The notes beneath the pieces were generated by a model. It saw nothing but the letters and a program-made list of their open reading frames with translations. It ran no database searches and was not told where the DNA came from. From Minwuiaceae bacterium (lineage in GTDB: Bacteria > Pseudomonadota > Alphaproteobacteria > Minwuiales > Minwuiaceae), in contig JANQEE010000011.1 in the NCBI GenBank assembly GCA_028278525.1, forward strand, positions 124,001-188,000: a DNA stretch of 64,000 bases, read 5' to 3'. This document shows, piece by piece, positions 51,901 through 59,771 of this stretch; the first letter of the stretch is position 1, and each line of letters starts with the position of its first letter. A program made the position numbers and the translations under genes.

Positions 51901-52380
51901 CTCCGTCTGGTGCGGCAGGGTGGACGAGACGGCGCCATGGTCGTCGCCGGCGACCGCAAGCACGCCGCCGTAAGGGGACGTGCCGGCCGCGTTGCCGTGG
52001 CGGAACACGTCGCCGGACCGGTCGACGCCCGGCCCCTTGCCGTACCACATGGCGAACACGCCGTCGTAGGACGCGCCCTGGAACATGTTGACCTGCTGGG
52101 TGCCCCAGACGGCGGTGGCGGCTAGGTCTTCATTGATACCAGGCTCGAAATGGATGTGCTGCTTGTCGAGGAATTTCTTGGCCCGCCAGAGCGCCTGGTC
52201 GTAACCGCCGAGCGGCGAGCCGCGATAGCCGGAAATGAAACCCGCCGTGTTAAAGCCGGCGGCCGCATCGCGCTGACGTTGCATCAGGGGCAGGCGGACC
52301 AGGGCTTGAATGCCGGTGAGATAAACGCGGCCGGATTCGAGCGCGTATTTGTCGTCCAGAGATACCGCGGCCAGACTCAT
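48901..52380 (-). CDS. Indolepyruvate ferredoxin oxidoreductase, fused IorA-IorB type
   Basis: A 1159-residue enzyme. The N-terminal half is IorA-like: AGFISGYRGSPLGGYDQALW, DRSGDVFRHGNAAGTSPYGG, then the thiamine-binding FANLGDGTYYHSGILAVRAC; an iron-sulfur domain follows with VCEGCGDCSVKSNCVSVEPK and QSSCNKDFSCVNAFCP. The C-terminal part is IorB-like: GIGGTGVVTIGALLGMAAHI and DQTGLAQKGGAVMTHVQIAP. It oxidatively decarboxylates aryl or branched 2-oxo acids with CoA, reducing ferredoxin. The single fused chain is typical of proteobacteria. A long palindrome lies 47 bases upstream. It is the largest gene of the window. Confidence 0.93.
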   Translation of the reverse strand: MSLAAVSLDDKYALESGRVYLTGIQALVRLPLMQRQRDAAAGFNTAGFISGYRGSPLGGYDQALWRAKKFLDKQHIHFEPGINEDLAATAVWGTQQVNMFQGASYDGVFAMWYGKGPGVDRSGDVFRHGNAAGTSPYGGVLAVAGDDHGAVSSTLPHQTEHNFASWMMPVLHPATVQEYLDFGLLGFAMSRYSGCWVGFTAVSETVESSASVYVDPHRLEFYRPDFVLPQDGLNIRWPDNPMEQEYRLQHYKLYAALAFARANGIDRTVIDTPKPRLGIITTGKSYLDVRQALEDLGIDDDLAAEIGLRVYKVGMTWPLEPEGARHFAEGLEEVIVVEEKRALIENQLKEQLYNWRPDVRPRVVGKFDENRQWLLPPNGELTPARIARVIAARIGRFYTSAHIDDRLAFLEAKERQLDREPAQIVRTPYFCSGCPHNSSTKVPEGSRAMAGIGCHYMATWMNRETATFTQMGGEGVPWIGQAPFTEEKHIFANLGDGTYYHSGILAVRACVAAKVNITFKLLYNDAAAMTGGQPVEGGLTVPQIARQVANEGVAKVVVVSDEPDKYPANAGFPAGLTPYHRDELESVQQALRDTEGVTVLIYDQTCAAEKRRRRKRGQFPDPAKRVFINELVCEGCGDCSVKSNCVSVEPKQTEFGRKRRINQSSCNKDFSCVNAFCPSFVTVHGGQLKKNKAGVAEQPDDGMGDIPLPDVGELTEPHRILVTGIGGTGVVTIGALLGMAAHIEGRGVSVLDQTGLAQKGGAVMTHVQIAPQPEDLNAVRIAAGRADVLLGCDMVVAGSFDARGKLQNGATRAVINDTLAPTADFTLDPDARFGGDYLKQTIRDATGDNLAEFVPATRLATALMGDAIATNLFMLGYAFQRGLVPISLEALEQAIELNGVAVENNKRTLQWGRLMAHDPSRVQTATAPVLDGQAEEELAVDLDDIIAKRVAFLTDYQDARYARRYSVLVAKARQAEQQRAAGFSGLAEAVARYYFKLLAYKDEYEVARLYTSGQFLRQVEATFDGDYRLKFHLAPPLLAQEAPETGHPRKREFGPWMMKAFAFMARFRRLRGTPLDIFGHTQERRRERRLITEYEATVGELLDGLTPDNHGLAVKIAEVPERIRGYGHVKERHLTEAKALEKALLSQFRSPIAHSVAAE

Positions 52381-52812
52381 CGAAGCCTCCTACGGTGCCG
52401 GTGAAGATACCCATCACATAGCGCACCGTGGTTTATGGGTCAACAATACTGACCTATAAACCACGATTCAGCGGCACCCCGCCCAGTCTTGCCAGAAAGC
52501 TTGATAAATTATTAACCACGCTGCCTGAGCGGGCGTCCGCGACCGGAAACTTGACTATTCATATAAGCAATCGGGGCCGATTCGGCCAGATTTCGGCCGT
52601 TGGCGTCGACGCGCGCCACGCGCATTTGATCGCCCCGGATCGGCCTGACCGCGAGCCGGATCGCGCCGGTTTATGACTTGTATCGCGCTGGACCGTAGGA
52701 ATCGCCGCTCGATTCAGGACCGCGATGGATACAAACCGTGCCGAACCGCCCCCAGTTGCCCGCTCTAACCCGCCGATCCGACCGCCGCACGCCGAAGGGA
52801 GGCGCGTGAGTC
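52381..52812. other. Intergenic region between the fused oxidoreductase and the AT-rich island
   Basis: About 430 bases with divergent genes at both sides. It contains the palindrome at 52427-52465. No supported gene was found; short frames (for example 52428-52676) have no family pattern. It marks the change from GC-rich core sequence to the island. Confidence 0.5.
52427..52465. promoter_or_regulatory. 39-bp imperfect palindrome upstream of the fused oxidoreductase
   Basis: The left arm (52427-52442, CGTGGTTTATGGGTCA) and right arm (52450-52465, TGACCTATAAACCACG) match at 15 of 16 positions around a 7-base centre. It lies 47 bases before the start codon at 52380. The size and symmetry fit a dimeric regulator operator; a transcribed hairpin is the alternative. 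No regulator gene is adjacent. Confidence 0.6.
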
Positions 52813-54870
52813 ATGGTGGAGATCTTCGACCCTCTCGGCGTGCGGCGGCGTTTCGATGACGACGCTATTGGCGGAGATGATGGTTCGTCATTTTTCTCCC
52901 GACACACCCCAGGCTTGCAGAATGACTTTGCCGCGTTCTCAGACCCGCAACTCGGTGTTCTTCCAGATCAGTCGCAGTTTGGTCAGCCGGACCCAGTAGT
53001 CCTGACAGATCTTTTGTTCCGCCCAGACCGGTTCGGGCGTTTCTCACCGCCTACGCTGAGGACAATGGAGTGCCGTCCGGGAGAATGCACGGGTGAGGGA
53101 GGGCAAAACCTGCCATTTGTCCCCAGCGAACAGCAACCAGAGATGGTTCTGTTTGGAAATCGGGGTACTCCGAACATTGGTCCAGGGCTATCGGGGCAGA
53201 CGCCGGGCTTCTTCGACGATCCGGACCTTGCTCAACAAATTGGCAGCGGCTTCATCGACCCGACTTTCGCACGTCCGTTGCCGCGGCGCGGCAATGAAGA
53301 CCGGTTTCGCCTGCCGGTAGGCACCGACGGCCGTATCGACGAACGCCAGCTTGTTCCCGGTCGCAGGTTTGTCGCGGATACGGACGGCACGGAATGGCGC
53401 TACAACGGCGACAAGTTCGTCAAGCAAAGCTCGCCGAAGCGGCGGCTGACGCTAAGGCAAATGCAAAAAAGGGCGACGGGACAGGGCCCGACTGCGGTCA
53501 GCGTGACGTCGGAGGAGATGCAGAACCGAGTCGAAGCAGCCAACTCCCAGATGAACACTGAAACTTCTTTTGGTCAGCTTGGACTCGGTACTCTCCTAGG
53601 TTCGGATGGTAGCGATGATCCAATTGGGCAACTCGCACCGAACATGGGCCTGCGAATACAAGATTTTGCAAGCCGAACTGGCGACGCGATTCGAAGGGAA
53701 AAAGTAAAAGCAACCACGAAAGATCTTTTCGATCCGGGCAGTCCTGCATTGCAGGGTACGGGCGGTGCGCCATTCGGCTCAAACGTTGGCGATCAAAAAA
53801 GGCCGCCGCTGATAAAAAACATAGCGGCGGAAGTTCAGGATTTCGCGCAGCGAAGTGGCGATGCCGAACGGGCCCGAAGGCAAGAGGCTGAGGCTGCTGC
53901 TGCTTTGGAACGCGCAAGAATTGAACAGAAATCCAAAGAAGTTGCGGCGCAACAGGAGGAGTTCAATAAGAACCTCTCGAGATTCGAGCAAGCCGGAAAC
54001 GCACTGAGTGCCGGGTTCAATACCTTGAAAACCGCAGTTCGTGGATTGGGGTTATTCGTTGACTTAAGTAAACTTCGCAACGCTGGCAGTCTTGCCGAAC
54101 ACAACGAGAAGATGCTCGTTAATCAAGAGAAGCAACTAGCGACGCTTGATGAGTCGATAAAAGATCCCGTGGAGCGGGAAAAAGTGCGGAAGGCACTGGT
54201 TGGCAACATTAAGCACCTCCAAACTGAGGTGGATCGCCTCAATAGAAACACCGGCCTTGCACGAGGTGAGTTGGGAGGCCAGATCAACCGAATTGCTAAA
54301 CTGAGATCGGAGCGAGACGCACTTCCGAAAAATCCAGCTGCCGAAGCAGCTCTTAACGCCGAAAGTTTTGAAGAAGCCTGGGAGATGATAAAGATTGATC
54401 CCGCCGGAGTAGTTGGCCAATTTGCGTTGGAGGCGGTGCCACCGGCGGTGGTTGCTGGGGGAACCGGCGCGGTTGGTGGTGTCGCGGGGGCGGTTCTCAG
54501 CACAGGGGCGGCGGTTACCATGGAGATGGGTATCGCAGTAGTCGAAGAAGTGGAGAAACACGGAGGAAACCCGAAAAACAAAGCGAGTTTTGAGAAGACG
54601 TTCTTCGAGCATGAGCCGGAGATTTCTGAAGCTCTGAAAAAACGAGGCTTCGTGGAGGTGTTCAAAAGCGTAGTTCCCGGTCCAGTTGGGAGAAAGGCCG
54701 GAGGATCGGTCGCAGGTCAATTCGGCAAGGGCACGCTCCTTGGACGTGGATTGGGTGCTGTCGCGGAGAAAGCGACCGGTGCGGCCGTTGGTGTGGGCGG
54801 CGAGGTTATTAAAGATCCAGAGCTGGCGCCAGGAAAAGCTGTTGAAGCAGGTGTTGGCGCCCTATTTTGA
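52813..54870 (+). CDS. Large unrecognised protein, possibly phage-virion- or toxin-like
   Basis: A 685-residue protein I cannot assign. The first ~180 residues are Pro/Gly/Phe-rich and repetitive in feel (GLQNDFAAFSDPQLGVLPDQ, GFFDDPDLAQQIGSGFIDPT). Residues ~330-500 are charged helices and likely coiled coils (RARRQEAEAAAALERARIEQ, LNRNTGLARGELGGQINRIA). Residues ~530-570 are small-residue hydrophobic (PPAVVAGGTGAVGGVAGAVL), and the end is Gly/Ala-rich (GRGLGAVAEKATGAAVGVGG). Such C-terminal segments occur in phage injection/transglycosylase proteins and in large secreted proteins. ATG 52813 follows GAAGGGAGG. The DNA becomes AT-richer along the gene. Confidence 0.7.
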   Translation: MVEIFDPLGVRRRFDDDAIGGDDGSSFFSRHTPGLQNDFAAFSDPQLGVLPDQSQFGQPDPVVLTDLLFRPDRFGRFSPPTLRTMECRPGECTGEGGQNLPFVPSEQQPEMVLFGNRGTPNIGPGLSGQTPGFFDDPDLAQQIGSGFIDPTFARPLPRRGNEDRFRLPVGTDGRIDERQLVPGRRFVADTDGTEWRYNGDKFVKQSSPKRRLTLRQMQKRATGQGPTAVSVTSEEMQNRVEAANSQMNTETSFGQLGLGTLLGSDGSDDPIGQLAPNMGLRIQDFASRTGDAIRREKVKATTKDLFDPGSPALQGTGGAPFGSNVGDQKRPPLIKNIAAEVQDFAQRSGDAERARRQEAEAAAALERARIEQKSKEVAAQQEEFNKNLSRFEQAGNALSAGFNTLKTAVRGLGLFVDLSKLRNAGSLAEHNEKMLVNQEKQLATLDESIKDPVEREKVRKALVGNIKHLQTEVDRLNRNTGLARGELGGQINRIAKLRSERDALPKNPAAEAALNAESFEEAWEMIKIDPAGVVGQFALEAVPPAVVAGGTGAVGGVAGAVLSTGAAVTMEMGIAVVEEVEKHGGNPKNKASFEKTFFEHEPEISEALKKRGFVEVFKSVVPGPVGRKAGGSVAGQFGKGTLLGRGLGAVAEKATGAAVGVGGEVIKDPELAPGKAVEAGVGALF

Positions 54871-55116
54871 TTTTGGCTGGGAAGCCGAATGCGAAACCGA
54901 AATACTGAAAAAAATTGAATTTTCGGCAATGTTGTAGCGTGAGGGTCTGTTGTGTTTCGTGATTCCGGATACATACTTACAAATTCTTAATCTTTAGATC
55001 AGAGGCTTTATCTGGATTTCAGATTGAATGCGATAAATCCAGATGGATTTCAACATCTGTAAGCACAGATCTAAATTCGGCGGCTTCGTGCTGTGTGCTT
55101 ACGAAGGAATGATCTC
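54871..55116. other. AT-rich intergenic with clustered inverted repeats
   Basis: ATCTGGATTT (55010-55019) and AAATCCAGAT (55035-55044) are perfect inverted repeats; ATCTGT (55055-55060) and ACAGAT (55065-55070) form a second pair, and GGATTTCA repeats directly at 55014 and 55045. The cluster stands 47 to 107 bases before the start at 55117, the place of a promoter or leader. No open frame is convincing here. Confidence 0.55.
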
Positions 55117-55620
55117 ATGATCTCAGACGCGACGATGGCGAAAATTGGTGCTGTGTCAGGATTTTTGTCAGCTGTTTTCACCGGAGGGATACTATATGTC
55201 ACTCACGAACAACATTCTGCTCAAGAAGAAGAGGTGCAAAGAAAGCTCAGCCGAATTGAATTCGTAGCGTATATTGATAAGAATCCAGATGATGTAAACG
55301 GAGGGACACTTAACGTATCCCAAATTTCTGGGGATCCGACGATCCTCCATGGTGTTAGACTTCGAGCATCAATTGAATCTGAGACTGGGAAGCATCTGAG
55401 TGCAAAGCCATTTGATCTTCCACTTGAAGGTGGCATAATCGAAAATGGAATGCCAAAATTTGTTGTTGAGGACATTGGAGCGCAGATATGTCATCGACGA
55501 CGACAGTTCGGAAACATACGTTGTGATCCATCGCTTGAATTCGAAGTTCTTTATCAAATTGATATTGAAGGCCAATTAGGGGAACGTAATTTCAACGAAG
55601 CACTCTATAGGTCAGGCTAA
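55117..55620 (+). CDS. Small membrane-anchored protein of unknown function
   Basis: A 167-residue protein from an AT-rich gene. The N-terminus (MAKIGAVSGFLSAVFTGGIL then YVTHEQHSAQEEE) gives one transmembrane helix of about 18 residues with a short cytosolic tail, followed by a charged stretch and a soluble part predicted to be mostly beta strands (IEFVAYIDKNPDDVNGG, GTLNVSQISGDPTILHGVRL). No family recognised. ATG 55117 has AAGGA eight bases upstream. It shares composition with its neighbours and is followed at once by the frame of the next gene. Likely function: unknown envelope protein. Confidence 0.65.
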   Translation: MISDATMAKIGAVSGFLSAVFTGGILYVTHEQHSAQEEEVQRKLSRIEFVAYIDKNPDDVNGGTLNVSQISGDPTILHGVRLRASIESETGKHLSAKPFDLPLEGGIIENGMPKFVVEDIGAQICHRRRQFGNIRCDPSLEFEVLYQIDIEGQLGERNFNEALYRSG

Positions 55621-55696
55621 CTCCAGCGCGGTCAAAATCTTTGCTATTACCGTTGGAGCGGCTTTAATCTTCATCATTTTCGGGATCGGAGATGCG

Positions 55697-56647
55697 GTGG
55701 CCGGATGCTTGCCGTCGCCAAAGACAGCCTCACATACCACCGATTGGAGTGATGAAGGGTGGAAAAACAAGGGACATACAACTGCAATTGTGTCTCAGAC
55801 TTCGTTCTCCAATGTGTACGCGGTCGCCAAGTGTTTGTATGGTCCTAAATTAAAACCAGAATTCAATAACCTAAAAAGAGCGCTTGATGGCGTAAAACCA
55901 AGAGATGTAGCGTTCAATATTGCGATACCGGGTGTAAATCAGTCAGATTGTGCTGTGTACAGTGTTAATACAGATGGAAAAATAGACTACAAAAATCCTT
56001 TAGAATACCTTGGGTTAGTGCGTGATGGGATTCCAGAGTGCAGGGATTTATTTCGAAGAATTGGCCAGTCTATCAATATCGTGGCGGAAGCTTTGTCCTG
56101 GGCTGGGTTCGAGAATGTTTTTTGGACAACTTATCCAGATCCTTTAGTTAGAGATGGGTTGTTGAGACATAGTATTGATAAGATTTCTTTATTCAGCTTA
56201 GTCTATGGGGTTGATAGTGTCGAATATTTAGTCCGGGAGGATTTTGCCAAGACGATAGAATATCCGGTTATTATTTCAGAATCCGAATCTGAAAATTTGG
56301 TTGACGCTTCTGAGAAATTCACCGGAAGTAAAGACAATTGGGTCGAGTTATGGTTGTTGAATAGAAAATCAGTCACTGACCCATGGAATATAAAGAGTGA
56401 TGAAAAAATTGTTATTCCAGCAAAGATTGAAGAATGGAAAGAGGTAAAATTTGATAACGAAACCACAGCAACGATTATAGCAAAGTACGAGTATGGCGCT
56501 CCAGATTTTGAGGACTTGATCGAGTTCATCTGTAGTACACAATCGTCAAGAAAATTTGTAGATCAAGAGGGACGATGCCAAATTCCGATGTACGAGGAAG
56601 TGCAAGGGTTCCGATCAGTGCTGGTTAGCAAGCTGCCCATGGATTGA
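55697..56647 (+). CDS. Unrecognised, probably exported protein in AT-rich island
   Basis: A 316-residue protein from GTG 55697. The same frame is open back to 55580 and there encodes a strong hydrophobic segment (SAVKIFAITVGAALIFIIFG) just before AVAGCLPSP; but no ATG, GTG or TTG lies in that stretch, only ATT, ATA or ATC. The Cys in AGCLPS could be a lipidation site. The rest is a mixed alpha/beta domain; VFWTTYPDPLVRDGLLRHSI faintly resembles the YPDP block of SGNH-type hydrolases, without the GDS motif. Start and function are both uncertain; a frameshift or non-standard start may be involved. Confidence 0.6.
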   Translation: MAGCLPSPKTASHTTDWSDEGWKNKGHTTAIVSQTSFSNVYAVAKCLYGPKLKPEFNNLKRALDGVKPRDVAFNIAIPGVNQSDCAVYSVNTDGKIDYKNPLEYLGLVRDGIPECRDLFRRIGQSINIVAEALSWAGFENVFWTTYPDPLVRDGLLRHSIDKISLFSLVYGVDSVEYLVREDFAKTIEYPVIISESESENLVDASEKFTGSKDNWVELWLLNRKSVTDPWNIKSDEKIVIPAKIEEWKEVKFDNETTATIIAKYEYGAPDFEDLIEFICSTQSSRKFVDQEGRCQIPMYEEVQGFRSVLVSKLPMD

Positions 56648-56975
56648 AATAATTTCCGGCATGCACAGCAGTCAATTTCTCTGGACTTTTACTAGCGCAC
56701 GCAAGTTACCAACTCCACATTCGAAGATCACAACGAGCCGAGCCACCAGCGATTCCGACGAAACAACACACCCAAGAAAAGCAAGTGCCAAAGATCGTAC
56801 GTTCGAAGGAGATCCGTCACAGCCTGGAAAGCTACAGTGATGAAACTTGGGTGATTTCCGTGCATCAGGTTTCTGTTCTAACGTTTCTTGATTGACCCAT
56901 GAGATGGAGACTGGTCTCCGTGTCAATTTACGCTGGCCTTGGCGGATAATTCTCCAGTATTTGCATCAAACCCCC
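56648..56975. other. Intergenic region at the right edge of the island
   Basis: About 330 bases between the island and the first PaaI-type thioesterase. No supported open frame, tRNA or strong hairpin was seen. Composition shifts back to GC-rich at about 56980. A possible insertion boundary, but no direct repeat or integrase was found. Confidence 0.45.
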
Positions 56976-57458
56976 GTGAGCGATCTTATCCCACCCCTAA
57001 GCAAACCCGTCATCGAGGTGATGATCCGGGACAACATTCCGCATTGCGGGGAACTCGGCGTGCGGTTGGTGGATGTCGGGGCCGGGTCGATGACGATGGC
57101 GCTGGATTATCAGGAGCGTTTCGTCGGGAACCCGGAGACCGGGGTGCTGCACGGCGGGATCATCACCACGCTGGTCGATACGGTGTCGGGCATGTCGGTC
57201 TATGCGGCGCTGGGCAAGCTGGTGGCGGTGGCGACGCTGGATCTTCGGATCGACTATCTGAAGCCCGCCATGCCGCACATGCCCCTGATCGCGCATGCGG
57301 AATGCTACAAGACGACGCGGCAGATCGCGTTTACCCGCTGCACTGCCTATCACCAGCCGGACGATCCGGTGGCGACCTGCGTCGGCACCTTCATGATCGG
57401 CTCCAGCAGCAAGCCGCCGGTGCAGATGCCGGCCCAGGCGGGCGGGGCGGTCGAATGA
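56976..57458 (+). CDS. PaaI-type hotdog thioesterase
   Basis: A 160-residue hotdog-fold acyl-CoA thioesterase: VIRD-type N-terminus, GELGVRLVDVGAGSMTMALD, NPETGVLHGGIITTLVDTVS (the hotdog helix with catalytic Asp/Glu and HGG) and AALGKLVAVATLDLRIDYLK. PaaI-type enzymes hydrolyse aryl or short-chain acyl-CoAs. Start GTG 56976 (SDLIPPLSKPV) begins the family region; an open frame extends upstream into non-homologous sequence. The stop overlaps the next ATG by four bases (ATGA), so it forms an operon with the second thioesterase. Confidence 0.85.
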   Translation: MSDLIPPLSKPVIEVMIRDNIPHCGELGVRLVDVGAGSMTMALDYQERFVGNPETGVLHGGIITTLVDTVSGMSVYAALGKLVAVATLDLRIDYLKPAMPHMPLIAHAECYKTTRQIAFTRCTAYHQPDDPVATCVGTFMIGSSSKPPVQMPAQAGGAVE

Positions 57459-57889
57459 AGAGCCTGGAAGAGGCGATCGCCGAGGCCAAGCGGACCGGCG
57501 ACTATCAGGGGATGGTCGACGCGATACCCTACAACGCGTTCCTGGGCTTGCACCTGAAACGGACCGAGGACGGGCCACTTTGCGTGCTGCCGGCGGACCC
57601 GAAGCTGATCGGCAACCCGCTGCTGCCGGCGCTGCATGGCGGCGTGGTCGGGGCCCTGCTGGAATCGGCGGCGCTGATGCAGCTGATGTGGGCGCACGAG
57701 ACGGTGCATGTGCCGAAGACGATCAACCTGACGGTCGATTATCTGCGTTCCGCCAAGCCGGTCGAGACCTTTGCACAGGGGGCGCTGACCCGGCACGGCC
57801 GGCGCATCGCCAACGTCCGGGTCGAGGCCTGGCAGGACGACCGCGACAGGCCCGTGGCGACGGCGCTGGCTCACTTCCTGCTGACCTGA
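57455..57889 (+). CDS. PaaI-type hotdog thioesterase, second copy
   Basis: A 144-residue hotdog protein: YNAFLGLHLKRTEDGPLCVL, NPLLPALHGGVVGALLESAA and KTINLTVDYLRSAKPVETFA. The HGG helix and the following strand match PaaI-like thioesterases. ATG 57455 overlaps the stop of the first thioesterase gene (ATGA). Two adjacent diverged copies suggest a heterodimer or two different acyl-CoA substrates; this is inference. It is followed 94 bases later by pepF. Confidence 0.85.
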   Translation: MKSLEEAIAEAKRTGDYQGMVDAIPYNAFLGLHLKRTEDGPLCVLPADPKLIGNPLLPALHGGVVGALLESAALMQLMWAHETVHVPKTINLTVDYLRSAKPVETFAQGALTRHGRRIANVRVEAWQDDRDRPVATALAHFLLT

Positions 57890-57983
57890 CATTCCTTTTC
57901 CAATTGCGGTAATTCCAGCCGGGCCTTGACCTTCGGCGCTGGCCGGACGAGGTATTAGGTTCTGGCCTGAATCGGAGTCCGTG

Positions 57984-59759
57984 ATGAACGAAACCGTGGC
58001 GCTCGGCGATCTGCCCGAATGGGACCTCAGCGACCTGTATCCGGGGACGGAATCGGCCGAGCTGGCCGGCGATCTGGATCGGGCCGAGGCGGATTCCAAG
58101 GCATTCAATACGACATATGCGGGCAAAATCGGCGATCTGGACGACGCAGCGCTCGGCGCGGCCATCGCGGAATACGAGCGGATTCAGGAAACGCTCGGCC
58201 GGGTGATGTCCTACGCCTATCTGGTTTATGCCGGCAACATGACCGACCCGGCGGTCGCCAAGTTCTTCCAGACCATGCAGGAACGGGTCAACGGCATCAC
58301 CAGCCATCTGCTGTTCCTAACGCTTGAGCTGAACCGGATCGACGACGCGGCGCTGGCGGAAAAGCTAACGGAGCCCGCGGTCGCCCACTATGAACCCTGG
58401 ATTCGAGACACTCGTGTCTTCCGGCCTTACCAGCTTTCAGATGAACTGGAGAAGCTGCTGCACGAGAAGGCGATCAGTGGCCGCAACGCCTGGAACCGGC
58501 TGTTCGACGAGACCATGGCGTCGCTCCGGTTTTCGGTCGACGGCAAGGACCTGACCAGCGAAGAGGCGCTGCACCTGCTGTCCGACGGCGACGGCGCGGT
58601 TCGCAAGAAGGCGGGACTGGCGCTTGGCGACGTGTTTGCCGACAACGTCCGGCTGTTCGCGCTGATCACCAACACGCTCGCCAAGGACAAGGAGATCGAG
58701 GACACTTGGCGCAAGCTGCCGGAGCCGGAAACGGCGCGACATCTCTCCAACCAGGTCGAGCAGAACGTGGTCGACGCCCTGGCCGGCGCGGTCATCGACG
58801 CCTATCCGCGGCTCTCGCATCGCTACTACGCTTTGAAAGCGAACTGGATGGGCCGGGAAAAGCTGGACTACTGGGACCGCAACGCGCCGCTGCCGGACGA
58901 CGACGACCGCCTGATACCCTGGGGCGAGGCGACCGAGATCGTGCTGGGCGCCTACAACCGGTTCTCGCCGGACCTCGGCGCCGTCGGCCAGCGGTTTTTC
59001 GACAATGCCTGGATCGACGCGCCGTCGCGGCCGGGCAAGGCGCCGGGCGCCTTCGCCCATCCGACGGTGCCGAGCGCGCATCCCTATCTGCTGCTGAACT
59101 ACCAGGGCAAGACCCGCGACGTGATGACCCTGGCGCACGAGCTTGGCCACGGGGTGCATCAGGTGCTGGCCGGCGATCAGGGCGCGCTGATGTCCGATAC
59201 GCCGCTGACGCTGGCCGAGACCGCGTCGGTGTTCGGCGAGATGCTGACCTTCCGGGCACTGTTGGACCAGACCGACAATCCGAACCGGCGCCGGATCATG
59301 CTGGCCTCCAAAGTAGAGGACATGCTGAATACGGTGGTGCGCCAGACCGCGTTCTACGATTTCGAACGGCGGCTCCACCGGGCGCGCCGCGACGGCGAGC
59401 TGACGCCCGAAGCCATCGGCGACATCTGGATGGCGGTGCAGACCGAAAGTCTGGGCCCGGTGTTCCGACTGGACGGGGATTACCGGCACTTCTGGTGCTA
59501 TATCCCGCACTTCATCCATTCGCCGTTCTATGTCTACGCCTATGCGTTCGGCGACTGCCTGGTGAACGCGCTCTACGCGGTCTATCAGACCGCCGAGGCG
59601 GGCTTTCAGGCGAAGTATCTGGAGATGCTCAAGGCCGGCGGCACGCTGAGGCACAAGGAACTGCTGGCGCCGTTCGGGCTGGACGCCGGCGACCCGGCCT
59701 TCTGGTCGAAGGGTTTGGGCGTGATCGAAGGCTTCATCGACGAACTGGCAGAGGCGTAG
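57984..59759 (+). CDS. pepF: Oligoendopeptidase F family (M3) metallopeptidase
   Basis: A 591-residue cytosolic zinc peptidase. The zinc site is MTLAHELGHGVHQVLAGDQG (HEXXH near residue 385) with the downstream Glu in TLAETASVFGEMLTFRALLD. The N-terminal helical half includes LPEWDLSDLYPGTESAEL, typical of PepF/M3B enzymes, and the C-terminus has YAFGDCLVNALYAVYQ. It degrades peptides of about 6-20 residues. GTG 57981 immediately precedes ATG 57984 (GTGATG); ATG is preferred. It is followed 12 bases later by the UbiB-family gene, so they may share a transcript. Confidence 0.93.
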   Translation: MNETVALGDLPEWDLSDLYPGTESAELAGDLDRAEADSKAFNTTYAGKIGDLDDAALGAAIAEYERIQETLGRVMSYAYLVYAGNMTDPAVAKFFQTMQERVNGITSHLLFLTLELNRIDDAALAEKLTEPAVAHYEPWIRDTRVFRPYQLSDELEKLLHEKAISGRNAWNRLFDETMASLRFSVDGKDLTSEEALHLLSDGDGAVRKKAGLALGDVFADNVRLFALITNTLAKDKEIEDTWRKLPEPETARHLSNQVEQNVVDALAGAVIDAYPRLSHRYYALKANWMGREKLDYWDRNAPLPDDDDRLIPWGEATEIVLGAYNRFSPDLGAVGQRFFDNAWIDAPSRPGKAPGAFAHPTVPSAHPYLLLNYQGKTRDVMTLAHELGHGVHQVLAGDQGALMSDTPLTLAETASVFGEMLTFRALLDQTDNPNRRRIMLASKVEDMLNTVVRQTAFYDFERRLHRARRDGELTPEAIGDIWMAVQTESLGPVFRLDGDYRHFWCYIPHFIHSPFYVYAYAFGDCLVNALYAVYQTAEAGFQAKYLEMLKAGGTLRHKELLAPFGLDAGDPAFWSKGLGVIEGFIDELAEA

Positions 59760-59771
59760 CGGCGAGTATCG

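Noticed and set aside
49447-52125. 892-codon open frame on the plus strand antisense to the fused oxidoreductase
   Set aside because: It lies wholly inside a well-supported gene on the other strand, has no domain pattern and is compositional noise from GC-rich third positions.
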